DNA from: Lysobacter luteus
GTDB lineage: Bacteria; Pseudomonadota; Gammaproteobacteria; Xanthomonadales; Xanthomonadaceae
DNA length: 64,000 nucleotides
Direction: 5' to 3'
NCBI RefSeq assembly: GCF_907164845.1
Contig: NZ_OU015430.1
Coordinates: 2,625,001 to 2,689,000 of the forward strand
The notes beneath the pieces were generated by a model. The model had not been told where the DNA came from and ran no database searches. It saw only the letters and a program-made list of their open reading frames with translations. Position 1 is the first letter of the stretch; each line of letters begins with the position of its first letter. The position numbers and the translations under genes are program-made. Positions 45,365 to 55,413 of the stretch are shown here, one piece after another.

Positions 45365-47506
45365 TCAGAACCTGATGCTCCAGCTGTTGATGTAGCCGGT
45401 GTCGCCGCGCCAGTTGTCGGTCACCTTCAGCGTCCAGCGGCCGTTGAGCAGCTCCCTGGACAGGTCGAGGGTGGCGTAGCCGATCACGTTGTCGGCGCTG
45501 TCGCTTCCGCTGACATCCTTGATCAGGTACGCGCTCCCATCCGGCGCGATCAGTTCGACCTTCAGGTCACCACGATAGGTGTGTCGGATGTCCACGTCGA
45601 CGCGGGCGGTCGCCGGGGCATAGCCGCTGCGGCCCGATACCGTCACCCAGCTGGTGGAGTAGCTGGTGTCGTAGATCGGGTAGTCGGTGCTGTTGGTGTA
45701 GGTCTGCACACCGCCACCACCACCACCGTCGCCACCCCCGGCGGTGTAGTTGCCGACCAGGCTGACACCGCTGAAGGAGGAGTAGGCCTTGACCCGGACG
45801 TAGTAGGTGCCGGCCACCGGTGCGGCGAAGCTGCAGGTTTCGGCGTTGCCGCTGCGGTACGGACGGCAGTCGTAGCTGCTGTCGGTCGGGGCGCTGCCAC
45901 GCTTGACGAACAGGTCGGCATCGCCGGTGCCGCCGGATGTCGTGAACGACAGGTTGGTCGCGCCGGACGGCACCACCATCGTGTAGACCACGTCCGACCC
46001 GGTGCTGGCCGACAGGCCGGTCGCCGGCACGCCCTTGGTCAGGGTGCCGCCACCATTGCCACCGTCATCCCCGTCACCCGGGTTGTCGCCGTTGGACACC
46101 GCGTCGACCGCGGCCTTGGCATTGACGATGCCGTTGCCGATGCTGCGGTCGATCGACACCGGGAAGGGACGCAGCGTGCTCTTGAGGGTCGACTCGACCT
46201 GGGCCGGGGTCAGCGACCCGCCCGCGGCGGCCTGCATCAGCGCGACCACGCCGGCCACGTGCGGCGCCGCCATCGAGGTGCCCGACATCAGCGTGTAGCC
46301 CTCGCTGGTGGGCGTTGTGGCGCCGCTGTTGACGGTTGAGGCGATGTCGCTGCCCGGGGCCGCCACGTCGATCTTCGAGCCGTAGTTGGAGAAGCTCGAG
46401 CGCGCGCCGGTGCGGGTGGTCGACGCCACCGCGATGACGTTGTTGCACGACGCGGGGACAAAGCCGGCGGTGTCGGCGTTGGAGTTGCCAGCCGCCACGA
46501 CCACGGTGCTGCCACGGCTGACCGCGGTGTTGATCGCGTTCTGGTAACTGGCCGAACAGGTGCCGCCACCGCCCAGGCTCATGTTGATGACCTCGGCCGG
46601 GTTGGCATTGGCCGGGACGCCACTGACGGTGCCACCGGACGCCCAGACGATGCCGTCGACGATGTCGGAGGTGTAGCCGCCGCACTTGCCGAGCACGCGG
46701 ACCGGCAGGATCTTTGCGGACGGGGCGACGCCGGCGACGCCGGAGTTGTTGTTGGTGACCGCGGCGATGGTGCCGGCCACGTGGCTGCCGTGCCAGCTGG
46801 AGTCGGACGCATAGGAAGCACCGCACTCGCCGGCGGCGAACCAGTCGCCCTGGTCGAGCGGACTGCTGTCGCGGCCGCTGCCGTCGCGCGCCATGCCGGC
46901 GTCGCTGATGAAGTCATAGCCGGGCAGGACGTTGGCGTTGAGGTCGCTGTGGTTGGTGATACCGGTGTCGAGCACCGCGACGACCACGCCGCTGCCCTTG
47001 CTGGTGTCCCAGGCCTGGTCGGCCCTGATGCCGCCGGCAGCCTCCCAGTAATGCCACTGGTGGCTGCTGTAGTAGGTGTCGTTGGCGGAAGCGGTCGGCT
47101 TGAGCAGGCGGTCCACCTCGACATACTCGACGTTGGGGTCGGCGGCCAATTGGCGCATCAGCGCCTCGGCATCGCTGCGGCCCAGCTTCTTGTCGGTGAC
47201 CAGCACCTCCGAACCCAGCGCGGTGCGGCGCAGTCGGTTCAGGCCCAGGGCCTTGCCGTGCAAGGTGGCGTTGGCTGCGGCATTGAGCGAGCGGTTCAGC
47301 GCGGCCGCATTGGTGGTCGGCGCGCTGCCGTCCTTGTACTTGATGATGAAGCGATCATTGCTGGCCTCGGACTGCAGTCCAGCGGTGTTGACCAGGCCAT
47401 CGCCGGCGGCGAAGGCCGGAACGGCGACCATGGTGGACAACGCGGCCGCGGTCGCCGCGGCGAGGGCATGCATGCGCATGCGGTGTGGATTGGAACCTGT
47501 GGACAT
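45365..47506 (-). CDS. Secreted S8 (subtilisin-like) serine protease
   Basis: Extracellular protease, 713 residues from ATG 47506 (GGGGAG eight bases upstream). Signal peptide of about 33 residues ending VPAFA. An inhibitor-I9-like propeptide runs to about residue 140. The peptidase S8 catalytic triad is Asp180 (VLDTGITNH), His239 (HGSHVAGT) and Ser411 (GTSMAAPHVAG), with oxyanion Asn341 in AAGNSN. A Gly/Asp-rich linker follows, then a PPC domain (about 515-600), a Gly-rich linker and a C-terminal proprotein-convertase P domain ending in WSIRF. Secretion is expected through Sec and the type II system, as for related Lysobacter and Xanthomonas proteases. Divergent from a large transcriptional regulator. 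Confidence 0.93.
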   Translation of the reverse strand: MSTGSNPHRMRMHALAAATAAALSTMVAVPAFAAGDGLVNTAGLQSEASNDRFIIKYKDGSAPTTNAAALNRSLNAAANATLHGKALGLNRLRRTALGSEVLVTDKKLGRSDAEALMRQLAADPNVEYVEVDRLLKPTASANDTYYSSHQWHYWEAAGGIRADQAWDTSKGSGVVVAVLDTGITNHSDLNANVLPGYDFISDAGMARDGSGRDSSPLDQGDWFAAGECGASYASDSSWHGSHVAGTIAAVTNNNSGVAGVAPSAKILPVRVLGKCGGYTSDIVDGIVWASGGTVSGVPANANPAEVINMSLGGGGTCSASYQNAINTAVSRGSTVVVAAGNSNADTAGFVPASCNNVIAVASTTRTGARSSFSNYGSKIDVAAPGSDIASTVNSGATTPTSEGYTLMSGTSMAAPHVAGVVALMQAAAGGSLTPAQVESTLKSTLRPFPVSIDRSIGNGIVNAKAAVDAVSNGDNPGDGDDGGNGGGTLTKGVPATGLSASTGSDVVYTMVVPSGATNLSFTTSGGTGDADLFVKRGSAPTDSSYDCRPYRSGNAETCSFAAPVAGTYYVRVKAYSSFSGVSLVGNYTAGGGDGGGGGGVQTYTNSTDYPIYDTSYSTSWVTVSGRSGYAPATARVDVDIRHTYRGDLKVELIAPDGSAYLIKDVSGSDSADNVIGYATLDLSRELLNGRWTLKVTDNWRGDTGYINSWSIRF

Positions 47507-47934
47507 GGTGAATCTCCCCTGGCGTGTGCCGTATGTGGGTATCAGTCTCAAGGCCCGGACTCGCCCCCTGTGGCACCGACGTCATCGTCCTGTCGCCGTC
47601 GGAGAGTCCGGAAAAGGAGGTCGGGGATGCGGAGTCCGTCCTGTCATCCACGACCGGGGGTTCGCTATCCGGCGTTCCATGCCGCTTTGAATGCGATCCC
47701 GCGCGCTCACGCCACCTGTCGTCCTGACCGGCGTCGGAGCACGGATACAGATGTATGTGACCGGCGTGCGTCAGCGCTTCTACGGAGTGCTAAATTCGGT
47801 CTCAATTAGTTCTCAAGACCCAGACCGGAGTTCTCGCAGGCCAAGGAACGCAGGCCAACTAATTGATTTCTTTGACCGTCGGCATCCAGGCCGGCCGTCC
47901 GGCGGACGCAGGCGCGGCGCCGGGGGAGAGCGCT
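47507..47934. promoter_or_regulatory. 428-base divergent control region between S8 protease and regulator genes
   Basis: Noncoding and locally AT-rich near 47790-47870. TCTCAA occurs twice as a direct repeat 11 bases apart (47800-47805 and 47811-47816). TCAATTAG (47802-47809) is matched by its inverse CTAATTGA at 47859-47866. Direct repeats one helical turn apart are what OmpR-type winged helices, such as the one encoded just downstream, usually bind. No convincing -35/-10 pair was identified for either gene. Confidence 0.45.
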
Positions 47935-50853
47935 TTGACACAACCGAACGGCACGCCATGGCCGGTCGATGCGACCCGCCTGCAGGTTGGGGACCTGCTG
48001 GTCGACCTCCGCTATCGACGTATCAATGGACCTGAACAGGAGGTTGAACTCCCCCAGCGGGTGTTCGATCTGCTGCTGGCATTCCTGGCGGAACCCGGGG
48101 TGTTGCACACCCGCGCGTCGCTCTTCGGGCGGGTCTGGCCGGGGGTGGTGGTGGAAGACTCCAACCTGTCCCAGAGCATCTGGATGTTGCGAAAGGCGCT
48201 CGGCCCCGAGCGCCGGGACTGGATCCGCACGGTGCCCGGCAGCGGGTACGTGTTCGAGCCGCCGGGGCCGGTCGCCGAGGCCGCTGCGCCCGCCCTCGAC
48301 CCGGACGATCACGCCCGGCCCGGCGGCGATGCACCGTCCGTCCCGCGCGTGCCGGACGGTGCCCCGCTCGAATCCGACGCCGGCCCCCCGGCGGGAAACG
48401 GCCCCACCCGGGCGCTCACATCGCCCGGCGGCGAGGTGCCTGCAGTGGGGGCAAGGGTGCCGCCGCCGCCGACGACCCGACGCTGGACCCGGGCGCGCGT
48501 TGCCGTCGCCGGTGCAGTGGGCATCCTGGTCGTCCTGGTCGCGGTCGTGCTGCTGACACCGTGGCGACACGGCCCGGCGGGGCGCGCGCCGGTCGGGATC
48601 GCACTGGTCGAAGTCGGTGACACCCACGACCGCGACACGCGTTGGCCGGGTGCGCTGCTGCACGCCTGGCTGGAGTTCAAACTCGAGTCGACGCCCGAGG
48701 TGACGCTGCTGGACGAATCCCACCTCGCCGCCGATGCGGGCGCGCTGACTCCGATCGTGGTGCTGCTGGCTTCGGGAACCGCGGCGGGACAACCCGACCA
48801 GCATTTCGTGCGCGCCCGCATCGACGGACCGGACGGGCCGCGGCAGCTGGAGCGACGCGGCGCCGCCGCGGAGATGCCGGCCCTGGTCGATGCACTGTCG
48901 GCGCAGGTGATGGCCGAGCTGCTGCCTTCGCGCACGAACGAACCCTGGCCGACGCTCGCCATCGATGCCGACGCCGCGCGCGCCTATGCCGACGCATACG
49001 ACCGCTACGCCCGCCGCGACCTTGCCGCCAGCGTTGCCGGTATGCGCAATGTGCTGGAGCGCGCCCCCGGCTTCGGACTGGCCCACCTGCAACTCGCGAT
49101 CAGCCTTGCGCGGCTCGGCCAGGCCCGCCCGGCCATTACCCACATCCAGTCAGCGGGCACCCTGCTCGCACCGCTCGGCGACGACGCGCGGCGGGTACTG
49201 GACGCGGCCATGCTGTCGGTCGACCCGCAGCGCTACATGGAAGCCGCCGACGCCTTCAATGCACTGGCCAGGGACTTCCCGGAACGCACCGGGTTACGTC
49301 TGGACCAGGCCTGGTACCAGTTCCGGGCCGGCCAACCCGATGCCGCGCTTGCCACCCTCGATGCGATCGACTGGCAGTCCGAACCGGCCAGCGTGCGGAT
49401 CCGCTGGCACCTGACCCGGGCCGACATCGCATTCGCCCAGGGCGATGCCGAGGGTGTATTGCTGCATGCCGGCCGCACCGAAGCGCTGGCCCGTGCCGGC
49501 GGCGCCGGCTGGGAGCGCGAACTGGCCGGGGCGCTGCACCTCCTGGCACTGCTGGACGTGCACCAGCGCGGCGACCAGGCCGACCGCAGCCGCTTCGACG
49601 AGGCCGTGCGCCTGTACGAGGGGATCGGCGCGGAACTGGACGCCTTGTACATCCGGGTCTCGGCCGACCTGGCCGCCGCGCCCGGCGATGAGAGTGCCTT
49701 CGAAACCCTGCTTGCGCGCGCCCACGCCGGCGGGTACCGCAGCGTCGAGATCCAGCTGCTGCGCCGGTCGGCGTTCCAGCATTATGCGGCGGGCAACCTG
49801 TCCACTTACCGGTCGCGACTGGAGCAGGCGCGCGCCGCGGCGACCGCCGCCGGCAATCCGGTCGAACTACGCGCGTTGGATATGGACCTGCTGGGAGAGG
49901 ACCTGTTGATCGGCGCTTTCGACCAGGCCCGCAAGCGTATCCGCAGTGTCCGCCACGAGGGTTTGGGCAGTGACCAGTCGGTGTGGCTGGACCAGTTCGA
50001 GGCGTTCACGCTGGCGGTGCACGGTGACTTCGCCGGCGCGCTGGAGGTACTCGAGCAGACACCGCGGCGGCTGCAGCAGCAGGGGTTGCCCGCGCTGCCC
50101 GACGCGTCCCGGGCGCGGCTTGCCTGTGCCCGTGGCGACTACCTGATGCAGCAGGGGGCGATGGACCAGGCGCGGTTGGAGCTGGACCTGTGCAGTCGCA
50201 GCGCCGACCGCGTGGTGCAACTGCGCGCCCACTGGCTAGGAGCGGCGATCGACCAGCTGTCCGGCGACCGCCCGGCCGCCGCGCGGCGGCTGGACCGGCT
50301 CGCCACGGAAGTGGAAGCCCTGCCGCCCTCCCCGGACCGATGGGGCAACACCATCGAACTGGGCTACCTGTTGGATCGCAATGGCTTGCACGAGCAAGCC
50401 AACGCGCTGTACCGCGAGGCTGCCCTCGCGTTGGAGGGCACCGGCTACCGGTGGCTGCAGGGGCATGCACTGCTTGGCCTGGCGGAGAGTCGCACGGCGG
50501 TGGGTGACTGGCTTAGCGCGGCCACGTACCTCCGGCAGGCGCGCCCCCTGCTGGGGACCGACCGGTGGATGACCGACCTGCGCCTGGGCCTGGTGGAGCT
50601 GGTGTTGTCGCTGGCGCGCGACGAGCGGAAGCCGGCCATCGCGCGACTGGTGGCGCTGCACGAACAGGCGCACCGGCTCGGCGACGTGCCTGCCCAGATC
50701 GCCCTGCATGGCCTGGTCGCGGCCGACGCCCGGCTCGGCCCGTGCGATGGCTCCGCCCGTGGCGAACAGCTGGCCGCGACAGGCATGCGCGGCGGCGCCG
50801 TCGACTGGCTTACCGCTGCCCTGCCAGACGGACAGCCCCTCGCGTTGGAGTGA
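47935..50853 (+). CDS. CadC-like winged-helix transmembrane regulator with TPR-type sensor
   Basis: Probable one-component membrane transcription factor. 972 residues from TTG 47935, chosen because GGGGGAG precedes it at 6 bases; a TTG at 47863 without such a site is the alternative. N-terminal Trans_reg_C winged helix (LQVGDLLVDLRYRRI, VELPQRVFDLLLAFLAEPG, VVEDSNLSQSIWMLRKAL, RTVPGSGYVFEPP). A Pro/Ala-rich linker comes next, then one membrane segment at about residues 188-210, then a long extracytoplasmic region of TPR-like helices with LxxAxxL periodicity. Faces the S8 protease gene, which is its likely target. Convergent with acs. Confidence 0.8.
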   Translation: MTQPNGTPWPVDATRLQVGDLLVDLRYRRINGPEQEVELPQRVFDLLLAFLAEPGVLHTRASLFGRVWPGVVVEDSNLSQSIWMLRKALGPERRDWIRTVPGSGYVFEPPGPVAEAAAPALDPDDHARPGGDAPSVPRVPDGAPLESDAGPPAGNGPTRALTSPGGEVPAVGARVPPPPTTRRWTRARVAVAGAVGILVVLVAVVLLTPWRHGPAGRAPVGIALVEVGDTHDRDTRWPGALLHAWLEFKLESTPEVTLLDESHLAADAGALTPIVVLLASGTAAGQPDQHFVRARIDGPDGPRQLERRGAAAEMPALVDALSAQVMAELLPSRTNEPWPTLAIDADAARAYADAYDRYARRDLAASVAGMRNVLERAPGFGLAHLQLAISLARLGQARPAITHIQSAGTLLAPLGDDARRVLDAAMLSVDPQRYMEAADAFNALARDFPERTGLRLDQAWYQFRAGQPDAALATLDAIDWQSEPASVRIRWHLTRADIAFAQGDAEGVLLHAGRTEALARAGGAGWERELAGALHLLALLDVHQRGDQADRSRFDEAVRLYEGIGAELDALYIRVSADLAAAPGDESAFETLLARAHAGGYRSVEIQLLRRSAFQHYAAGNLSTYRSRLEQARAAATAAGNPVELRALDMDLLGEDLLIGAFDQARKRIRSVRHEGLGSDQSVWLDQFEAFTLAVHGDFAGALEVLEQTPRRLQQQGLPALPDASRARLACARGDYLMQQGAMDQARLELDLCSRSADRVVQLRAHWLGAAIDQLSGDRPAAARRLDRLATEVEALPPSPDRWGNTIELGYLLDRNGLHEQANALYREAALALEGTGYRWLQGHALLGLAESRTAVGDWLSAATYLRQARPLLGTDRWMTDLRLGLVELVLSLARDERKPAIARLVALHEQAHRLGDVPAQIALHGLVAADARLGPCDGSARGEQLAATGMRGGAVDWLTAALPDGQPLALE

Positions 50854-50868
50854 CCGCCGCCGGGCGGC

Positions 50869-52821
50869 TCAGGGCACGCGGCGCTCCTGCACCAGCGAGT
50901 CGACCACCGACGGGTCGGCCAGGGTGCTGGTGTCGCCCAGCTGGTCGGGCGCGTTCTCGGCGATCTTGCGCAGGATCCGACGCATGATCTTGCCCGACCG
51001 CGTCTTCGGCAGGCCCGGCGCCCATTGCAGATGGTCGGGGGCCGCGATGGGGCCGATCTCAGCGCGCACGTGCTTGACCAGCTCGGCGCGCAGCGCCTCA
51101 CTGGGTTGCTCGCCGGCGATCAGGGTCACGTAGGCGTAGATGCCCTGGCCCTTGATGTCGTGCGGGAATCCCACCACCGCGGCTTCGGCGACCTTGTCGT
51201 GCGACACCAGCGCGCTTTCGACCTCGGCGGTGCCGATGCGGTGGCCGCTGACATTGATCACGTCGTCGACCCGGCCGGTGATCCAGTAGTAGCCGTCGGC
51301 ATCCCGGCGGCAACCGTCACCGGTGAAGTAGGTACCCGGGTAGGTGCGGAAGTAGGTGTCGATGAAGCGCTGGTGGTCGCCGTAGACCGTGCGCATCTGG
51401 CCGGGCCAGGAATCGAGGATCACGAGGTTGCCCTCGCCTTCGGCCTCGATGCGCTTGCCGTGGGTATCGACGATGGCCGGCTGCACGCCGAAAAACGGCA
51501 ACGTCGCCGAGCCGGGCTTCAGGTCGGTCGCGCCCGGCAGGGCCGAGATCAGGATGCCGCCGTTCTCGGTCTGCCACCACGTGTCGACGATCGGGCAGCG
51601 GCTGTTGCCGACCACCTCGTAATACCAGCGCCACGCCTCCGGGTTGATCGGTTCGCCGACCGTGCCGAGCAGGCGCAGCGACTTTCGCGAGGTTGCCGCC
51701 ACCGGGCCTTCGCCTTCGCGCATCAGCGCGCGGATCGCGGTCGGGGCGGTGTAGAAGATCGTGACCCGGTGCTTGTCGATGACCTGCCAGAAACGCGACG
51801 CGTCGGGCCAGGTCGGCACGCCCTCGAACACCAGCGCGGTGGCACCGTTGGCCAGTGGCCCGTAGACGATATAGCTGTGCCCGGTGACCCAGCCGACGTC
51901 GGCGGTGCACCAGTAGACGTCGTCCTCCCTGAGGTCGAACACCGCCTCGTGGGTGTAGCTGACGTAGACCAGGTAGCCACCGGTGGTGTGCAGCACGCCC
52001 TTCGGCTTGCCGGTACTGCCGGAGGTGTAGAGGATGAAGAGCGGGTCCTCGGCGTTCATGCGCTCGGGCTCGCATTGCGCCGGCTGGTCATCGACCACGG
52101 CGTCGTACCAGCGGTCGCGCGGCATCTGCATGTCGACCGCGGCACGGGTGTGGCGCACCACCAGCACGGTCTCGACGCTGTTGGTGCCCGGCAACTTGAG
52201 CGCGGCGTCGACGTTGGCCTTGAGCGCGACCTTCCGGCCGGCGCGCAGGCCCTCGTCGGCGGTGATGATCAGCTTGCTGCCACTGTCGGACACGCGGTCG
52301 GCAATCGAGTTGGCCGCAAAGCCGCCGAACACCACCATGTGCACCGCGCCGATGCGCGCGCAGGCCAGCATCGCGATCGCGGCCTCGGGGATCATCGGCA
52401 GGTAGATGGTGACCCGGTCGCCCTTGCCCACGCCGAGTGCCCGCAACGCGTTGGCGAGCTTGCAGACGCGTTCGTGCAGTTCGCGGTAGCTGATGCGCTG
52501 CGCCGGCGCGTCGGGGGAATCGGGTTCGAAGATCAACGCGGTCTTGTCGCCCCGCGTTTCCAGGTGCCGGTCCAGGCAGTTGACGCTGGCGTTGAGCTCG
52601 CCGTCGTCGAACCAGCGGATGCGGAAGTCCTTCAGTTCGAAGCTGGTGTCCTTGATCCGGGTCGGCGCCTTCATCCAGTCCAGCCGCTCGGCCACCTTGC
52701 CCCAGAACACATCCGGCTGCTGCAGCGACTGCGCGTAGAGGCGCTGGTATTCGTCGCGAGTGATCCGGGTCTCGGCGGCGAACGCCGGCTTGACCGGGTA
52801 GACGGTGGCGGGTGGGTTCAT
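50869..52821 (-). CDS. acs: Acetyl-CoA synthetase
   Basis: AMP-forming acetate-CoA ligase. 650 residues. AMP-binding P-loop [48 protein letters not shown], and the C-terminal [17 protein letters not shown] carrying the catalytic lysine that is regulated by acetylation in homologues. Supplies acetyl-CoA from acetate and so works with aceA-aceB at 27-30 kb. Monocistronic; convergent with the regulator gene (15 bases between stops) and divergent from the YetF gene. Confidence 0.96.
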   Translation of the reverse strand: MNPPATVYPVKPAFAAETRITRDEYQRLYAQSLQQPDVFWGKVAERLDWMKAPTRIKDTSFELKDFRIRWFDDGELNASVNCLDRHLETRGDKTALIFEPDSPDAPAQRISYRELHERVCKLANALRALGVGKGDRVTIYLPMIPEAAIAMLACARIGAVHMVVFGGFAANSIADRVSDSGSKLIITADEGLRAGRKVALKANVDAALKLPGTNSVETVLVVRHTRAAVDMQMPRDRWYDAVVDDQPAQCEPERMNAEDPLFILYTSGSTGKPKGVLHTTGGYLVYVSYTHEAVFDLREDDVYWCTADVGWVTGHSYIVYGPLANGATALVFEGVPTWPDASRFWQVIDKHRVTIFYTAPTAIRALMREGEGPVAATSRKSLRLLGTVGEPINPEAWRWYYEVVGNSRCPIVDTWWQTENGGILISALPGATDLKPGSATLPFFGVQPAIVDTHGKRIEAEGEGNLVILDSWPGQMRTVYGDHQRFIDTYFRTYPGTYFTGDGCRRDADGYYWITGRVDDVINVSGHRIGTAEVESALVSHDKVAEAAVVGFPHDIKGQGIYAYVTLIAGEQPSEALRAELVKHVRAEIGPIAAPDHLQWAPGLPKTRSGKIMRRILRKIAENAPDQLGDTSTLADPSVVDSLVQERRVP

Positions 52822-52993
52822 GGCGCGCTCCGGTGGCTGGCAGGCACCGGCCGCGCGGCGGCGGCCGGAAGGCCAGTTTGCTACATCCCGCGACCGCGGG
52901 CGTGACGCGACCTAGCCAGTGCGCGGGCACCACCGTCACCCGCCCTTGCCCGGCGGTTGCCTCAACTACGGCAATCGCAACAAGGGGCAGGAC

Positions 52994-53590
52994 ATGGAAA
53001 CCGATATCCGCGTATTCGACTGGGACCGCCTGCTGCTCGGGCTGCCGCCGAAGCTCTACATGCTCGAGATCGCGTTCAAGATCGTGGTGATCTTCGCGAT
53101 CCTGATGCTGGTCATGCGCTTGATGGGCAAGCGTGGCCAGCGCGACCTCAGCCCGATGCAGCAGATGCTGCTGATCGCGCTGGGCTCGGCCGCCGGCGAC
53201 GCGTTGCTGTATCCCTCGGTCCCGCTGGCCTACGCCGCGCTGATCCTGGTCGGCGTCACCCTGGTGACCATTGCGCTGGAAACGCTCGCCGAGCATTCGC
53301 GGCACGTCCGGGACTACATGGAGTCGCGGCCGCGGGTGCTCGTGCGCGACGGGCAGGTCGACTTCGACGCACTGAAGAAGGAGCGCACCACCCGCCGCGA
53401 GCTGTATGCCGAGCTGCGCATGAAGGGCGCCCGCTCGCTGTCGCAGGTGCATTGCGCGGTGCTGGAGGTCACCGGCGACATCAGCGTGTTCCTGGATGAC
53501 AGCTGCGAGCCCGACGACGAAGACCTGCTGGCGTACGTGCTGGACCCGGACAACCACACTGTCCCGCAGCGCGAAGGCGGGACGCGGTAG
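52994..53590 (+). CDS. DUF421/YetF-domain membrane protein
   Basis: Function unknown. 198 residues from ATG 52994 (preceded by GGGGCAGGAC). Three hydrophobic segments in the first 105 residues (LEIAFKIVVIFAILMLVMRL; MLLIALGSAAGDALL; YAALILVGVTLVTIALETLA). A cytoplasmic YetF domain follows, with RVLVRDGQVDFDAL and the conserved ARSLSQVHCAVLEVTGDISV. The domain pattern is complete. Convergent with the small EF-hand gene across 26 bases. Confidence 0.85.
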   Translation: METDIRVFDWDRLLLGLPPKLYMLEIAFKIVVIFAILMLVMRLMGKRGQRDLSPMQQMLLIALGSAAGDALLYPSVPLAYAALILVGVTLVTIALETLAEHSRHVRDYMESRPRVLVRDGQVDFDALKKERTTRRELYAELRMKGARSLSQVHCAVLEVTGDISVFLDDSCEPDDEDLLAYVLDPDNHTVPQREGGTR

Positions 53591-53616
53591 GCGTTGCGCG
53601 CCGACCGCCGGGCGGG

Positions 53617-53928
53617 TCAGCGCGGCGGGGCGGCCAGTTCGGCGGCGTCGAGGGTGCCGTTGCGGTCCGCATCCTGCCGCGCGAACGCGGCGGCCAGCGT
53701 GGCCTGGTGATCGGCCCGCGTGATTGGACGGCCACGCCCGCCGGGCAGTTCGTGGGGTGCGAGCACACCGTCGCCGTCGCGGTCCATGCGTTCGAACGCG
53801 TAGCCCATCCAATGCTGGTACTCGGCGAGCGAGACGTTACCGCTGCGGTCGGTATCAAGCTTCTGCAGGTAGGCCGAAGGCGCCGCGACCTGGGCCAACG
53901 CAAAGGACAGGGGCGCCATCAGCAGCAC
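53617..53928 (-). CDS. Small exported EF-hand protein
   Basis: 103 residues from GTG 53928; ATG 53919 is an alternative and a TTG a few codons earlier is possible. The N-terminus is a short signal peptide (VLLMAPLSFALAQVAA). Three calcium-loop sequences follow: DTDRSGNVSLAEY (about 25-37), DRDGDGVLAPHEL (49-61) and DADRNGTLDAAEL (86-98). All have Asp at positions 1, 3 and 5 or an accepted variant and Glu at 12. It probably binds calcium in the periplasm. The start lies only about 15 bases after the desaturase terminator, so its promoter position is unclear. Confidence 0.75.
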   Translation of the reverse strand: MLLMAPLSFALAQVAAPSAYLQKLDTDRSGNVSLAEYQHWMGYAFERMDRDGDGVLAPHELPGGRGRPITRADHQATLAAAFARQDADRNGTLDAAELAAPPR

Positions 53929-53940
53929 CGTGCACGCCGG

Positions 53941-53971
53941 CAACAAAAAGCCCGCGCCGGAGGGCGCGGGC
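53941..53971 (-). terminator. Rho-independent terminator of the desaturase gene
   Basis: 9-bp stem GCCCGCGCC / GGCGCGGGC with a GGAG loop (53950-53971), followed on the reverse strand by TTTTTGTTG. It starts 35 bases after the desaturase stop. Confidence 0.8.
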
Positions 53972-54005
53972 CGTGTGCGTTCGCGGATGCGGTCCACGTA
54001 CCGGC

Positions 54006-55190
54006 TCAGGCGCGCGCCGGCACCAGGGTGTAGCCCTTGAGCCGCGCCGAGAACTGCTGCAGCGACTGGATGCCGGTGGCCTCGGCCTCGGCGCACCAGG
54101 CCTGCAGCCGGGCGAGCGTGGTCTGGGCGTCGTGCGAGCGGTCGTCGAGCACCTGCTGCAGGCGCTGGCGGTACTCGGCCAGCGTCGCCATCTTCGGCCG
54201 CTCGGCCAGCCATGCCTGCAGGCGCGCGCGCTTGTCGTCGTCGAGCCAGCGCCCGCCGTCGGCCAGGCCCTTGCGCAGGGGGCGCGGCAGCTTCGAACCG
54301 CCCTCGCGCAGGGTCGGCAGGGTCACCTTGCGGTAGTAGTCGGTCATCGCCTGGAAGCGGATCGCCAGCAGGGCCTTCAGGGTCTCGCTGTCGGGCATGG
54401 CGATGTTGGGGCGCACGTCCAGCGACGGGGCGACGCGCAGCACCTTGGCCAGCCCCACCGCCTGCAGCAGCTTGATCGTGCTCCAGCCGATGTCGAACTC
54501 GAACTTGCGCAGCGCGAACTTGGCCGAGCTCGGGAACGCGTGGTGGTTGTTGTGCAGCTCCTCTCCGCCAATCCAGACGCCCCACGGGGTCAGGTTGGTC
54601 GCGGTGTCGGTGGTCTCGAAATTGCGATAGCCCCACCAGTGGCCCAGGCCGTTGACGACGCCGGCCGCCCAGAACGGGATCCACAGCATCTGGATCGCCC
54701 ACACGGCCACGCCGGCAAAGCCGAACAGCGCGAAGCTGATGAACAGCAGCAGCGTCGGGCCCAGGGTCGCGTGCGGGGTGTACAGGTGGCGCTCGATCCA
54801 GTCGTCCGGGCAGCCCTTGCCGTACTTCTCGATCGACTCGCGGTCATTGCGGGCTTCGCGGTACAGCTCGACACCGCGCCAGAACACCGTCTTGATGCCC
54901 TTGACCTGCGGACTGTGCGGGTCTTCCTCGGTCTCGCACTTGGCGTGGTGCTTGCGGTGGATCGCCGCCCACTCGCGCGTGATCATCGAGGTGGTCAGCC
55001 ACGTCCAGAACCGGAAGAAGTGGGCGATCACCGGGTGGAAGTCCACCGCGCGGTGCGCCTGGCTGCGGTGCAGGTAGAGCGTCACCGAGAAGATCGTCAG
55101 CTGCGTGGCGACGAGCAGGTAGACCAGCAACGTGACGAAACCGGCCTGGAACAGGCCGCCGGCGAGGAAATCGAGCAGGGAAGCGGGCAT
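54006..55190 (-). CDS. Membrane fatty-acid desaturase (delta-9 type)
   Basis: Di-iron acyl desaturase that introduces a double bond into membrane acyl chains. 394 residues from ATG 55190 (MPASLLDFLAGGLFQAGFVT). The three histidine boxes are HRSQAH, HRKHH and HNNHH, with hydrophobic pairs between them as expected. The C-terminal third is a long charged extension (LLAIRFQAMTDYYRKVTLPT onward) typical of gammaproteobacterial DesA-like enzymes. Electron donor genes are not adjacent. The frame is open to 55325 but that part is Arg/Pro-rich and unlikely to be translated. Confidence 0.92.
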   Translation of the reverse strand: MPASLLDFLAGGLFQAGFVTLLVYLLVATQLTIFSVTLYLHRSQAHRAVDFHPVIAHFFRFWTWLTTSMITREWAAIHRKHHAKCETEEDPHSPQVKGIKTVFWRGVELYREARNDRESIEKYGKGCPDDWIERHLYTPHATLGPTLLLFISFALFGFAGVAVWAIQMLWIPFWAAGVVNGLGHWWGYRNFETTDTATNLTPWGVWIGGEELHNNHHAFPSSAKFALRKFEFDIGWSTIKLLQAVGLAKVLRVAPSLDVRPNIAMPDSETLKALLAIRFQAMTDYYRKVTLPTLREGGSKLPRPLRKGLADGGRWLDDDKRARLQAWLAERPKMATLAEYRQRLQQVLDDRSHDAQTTLARLQAWCAEAEATGIQSLQQFSARLKGYTLVPARA

Positions 55191-55413
55191 TGCGGATGGA
55201 ACTCCGGATACGGCGTGGACGGCCGGGGCGGGATGACCCCGTACCCGGCCATGATGCCACCGGACCATGGTGGCGCGGGTCCGGGGTGGTCGTTCCGTGA
55301 TGGGGGTGTTCATCGATGTGGGCAAGCCGTGGCCGCCAGCCGGTTCAGGAATGGGCGGCGCCTGCCCGCTGCGCGTGATGCACCACGCTGTCGCCGCCGA
55401 CTAAGCTTTCGCC

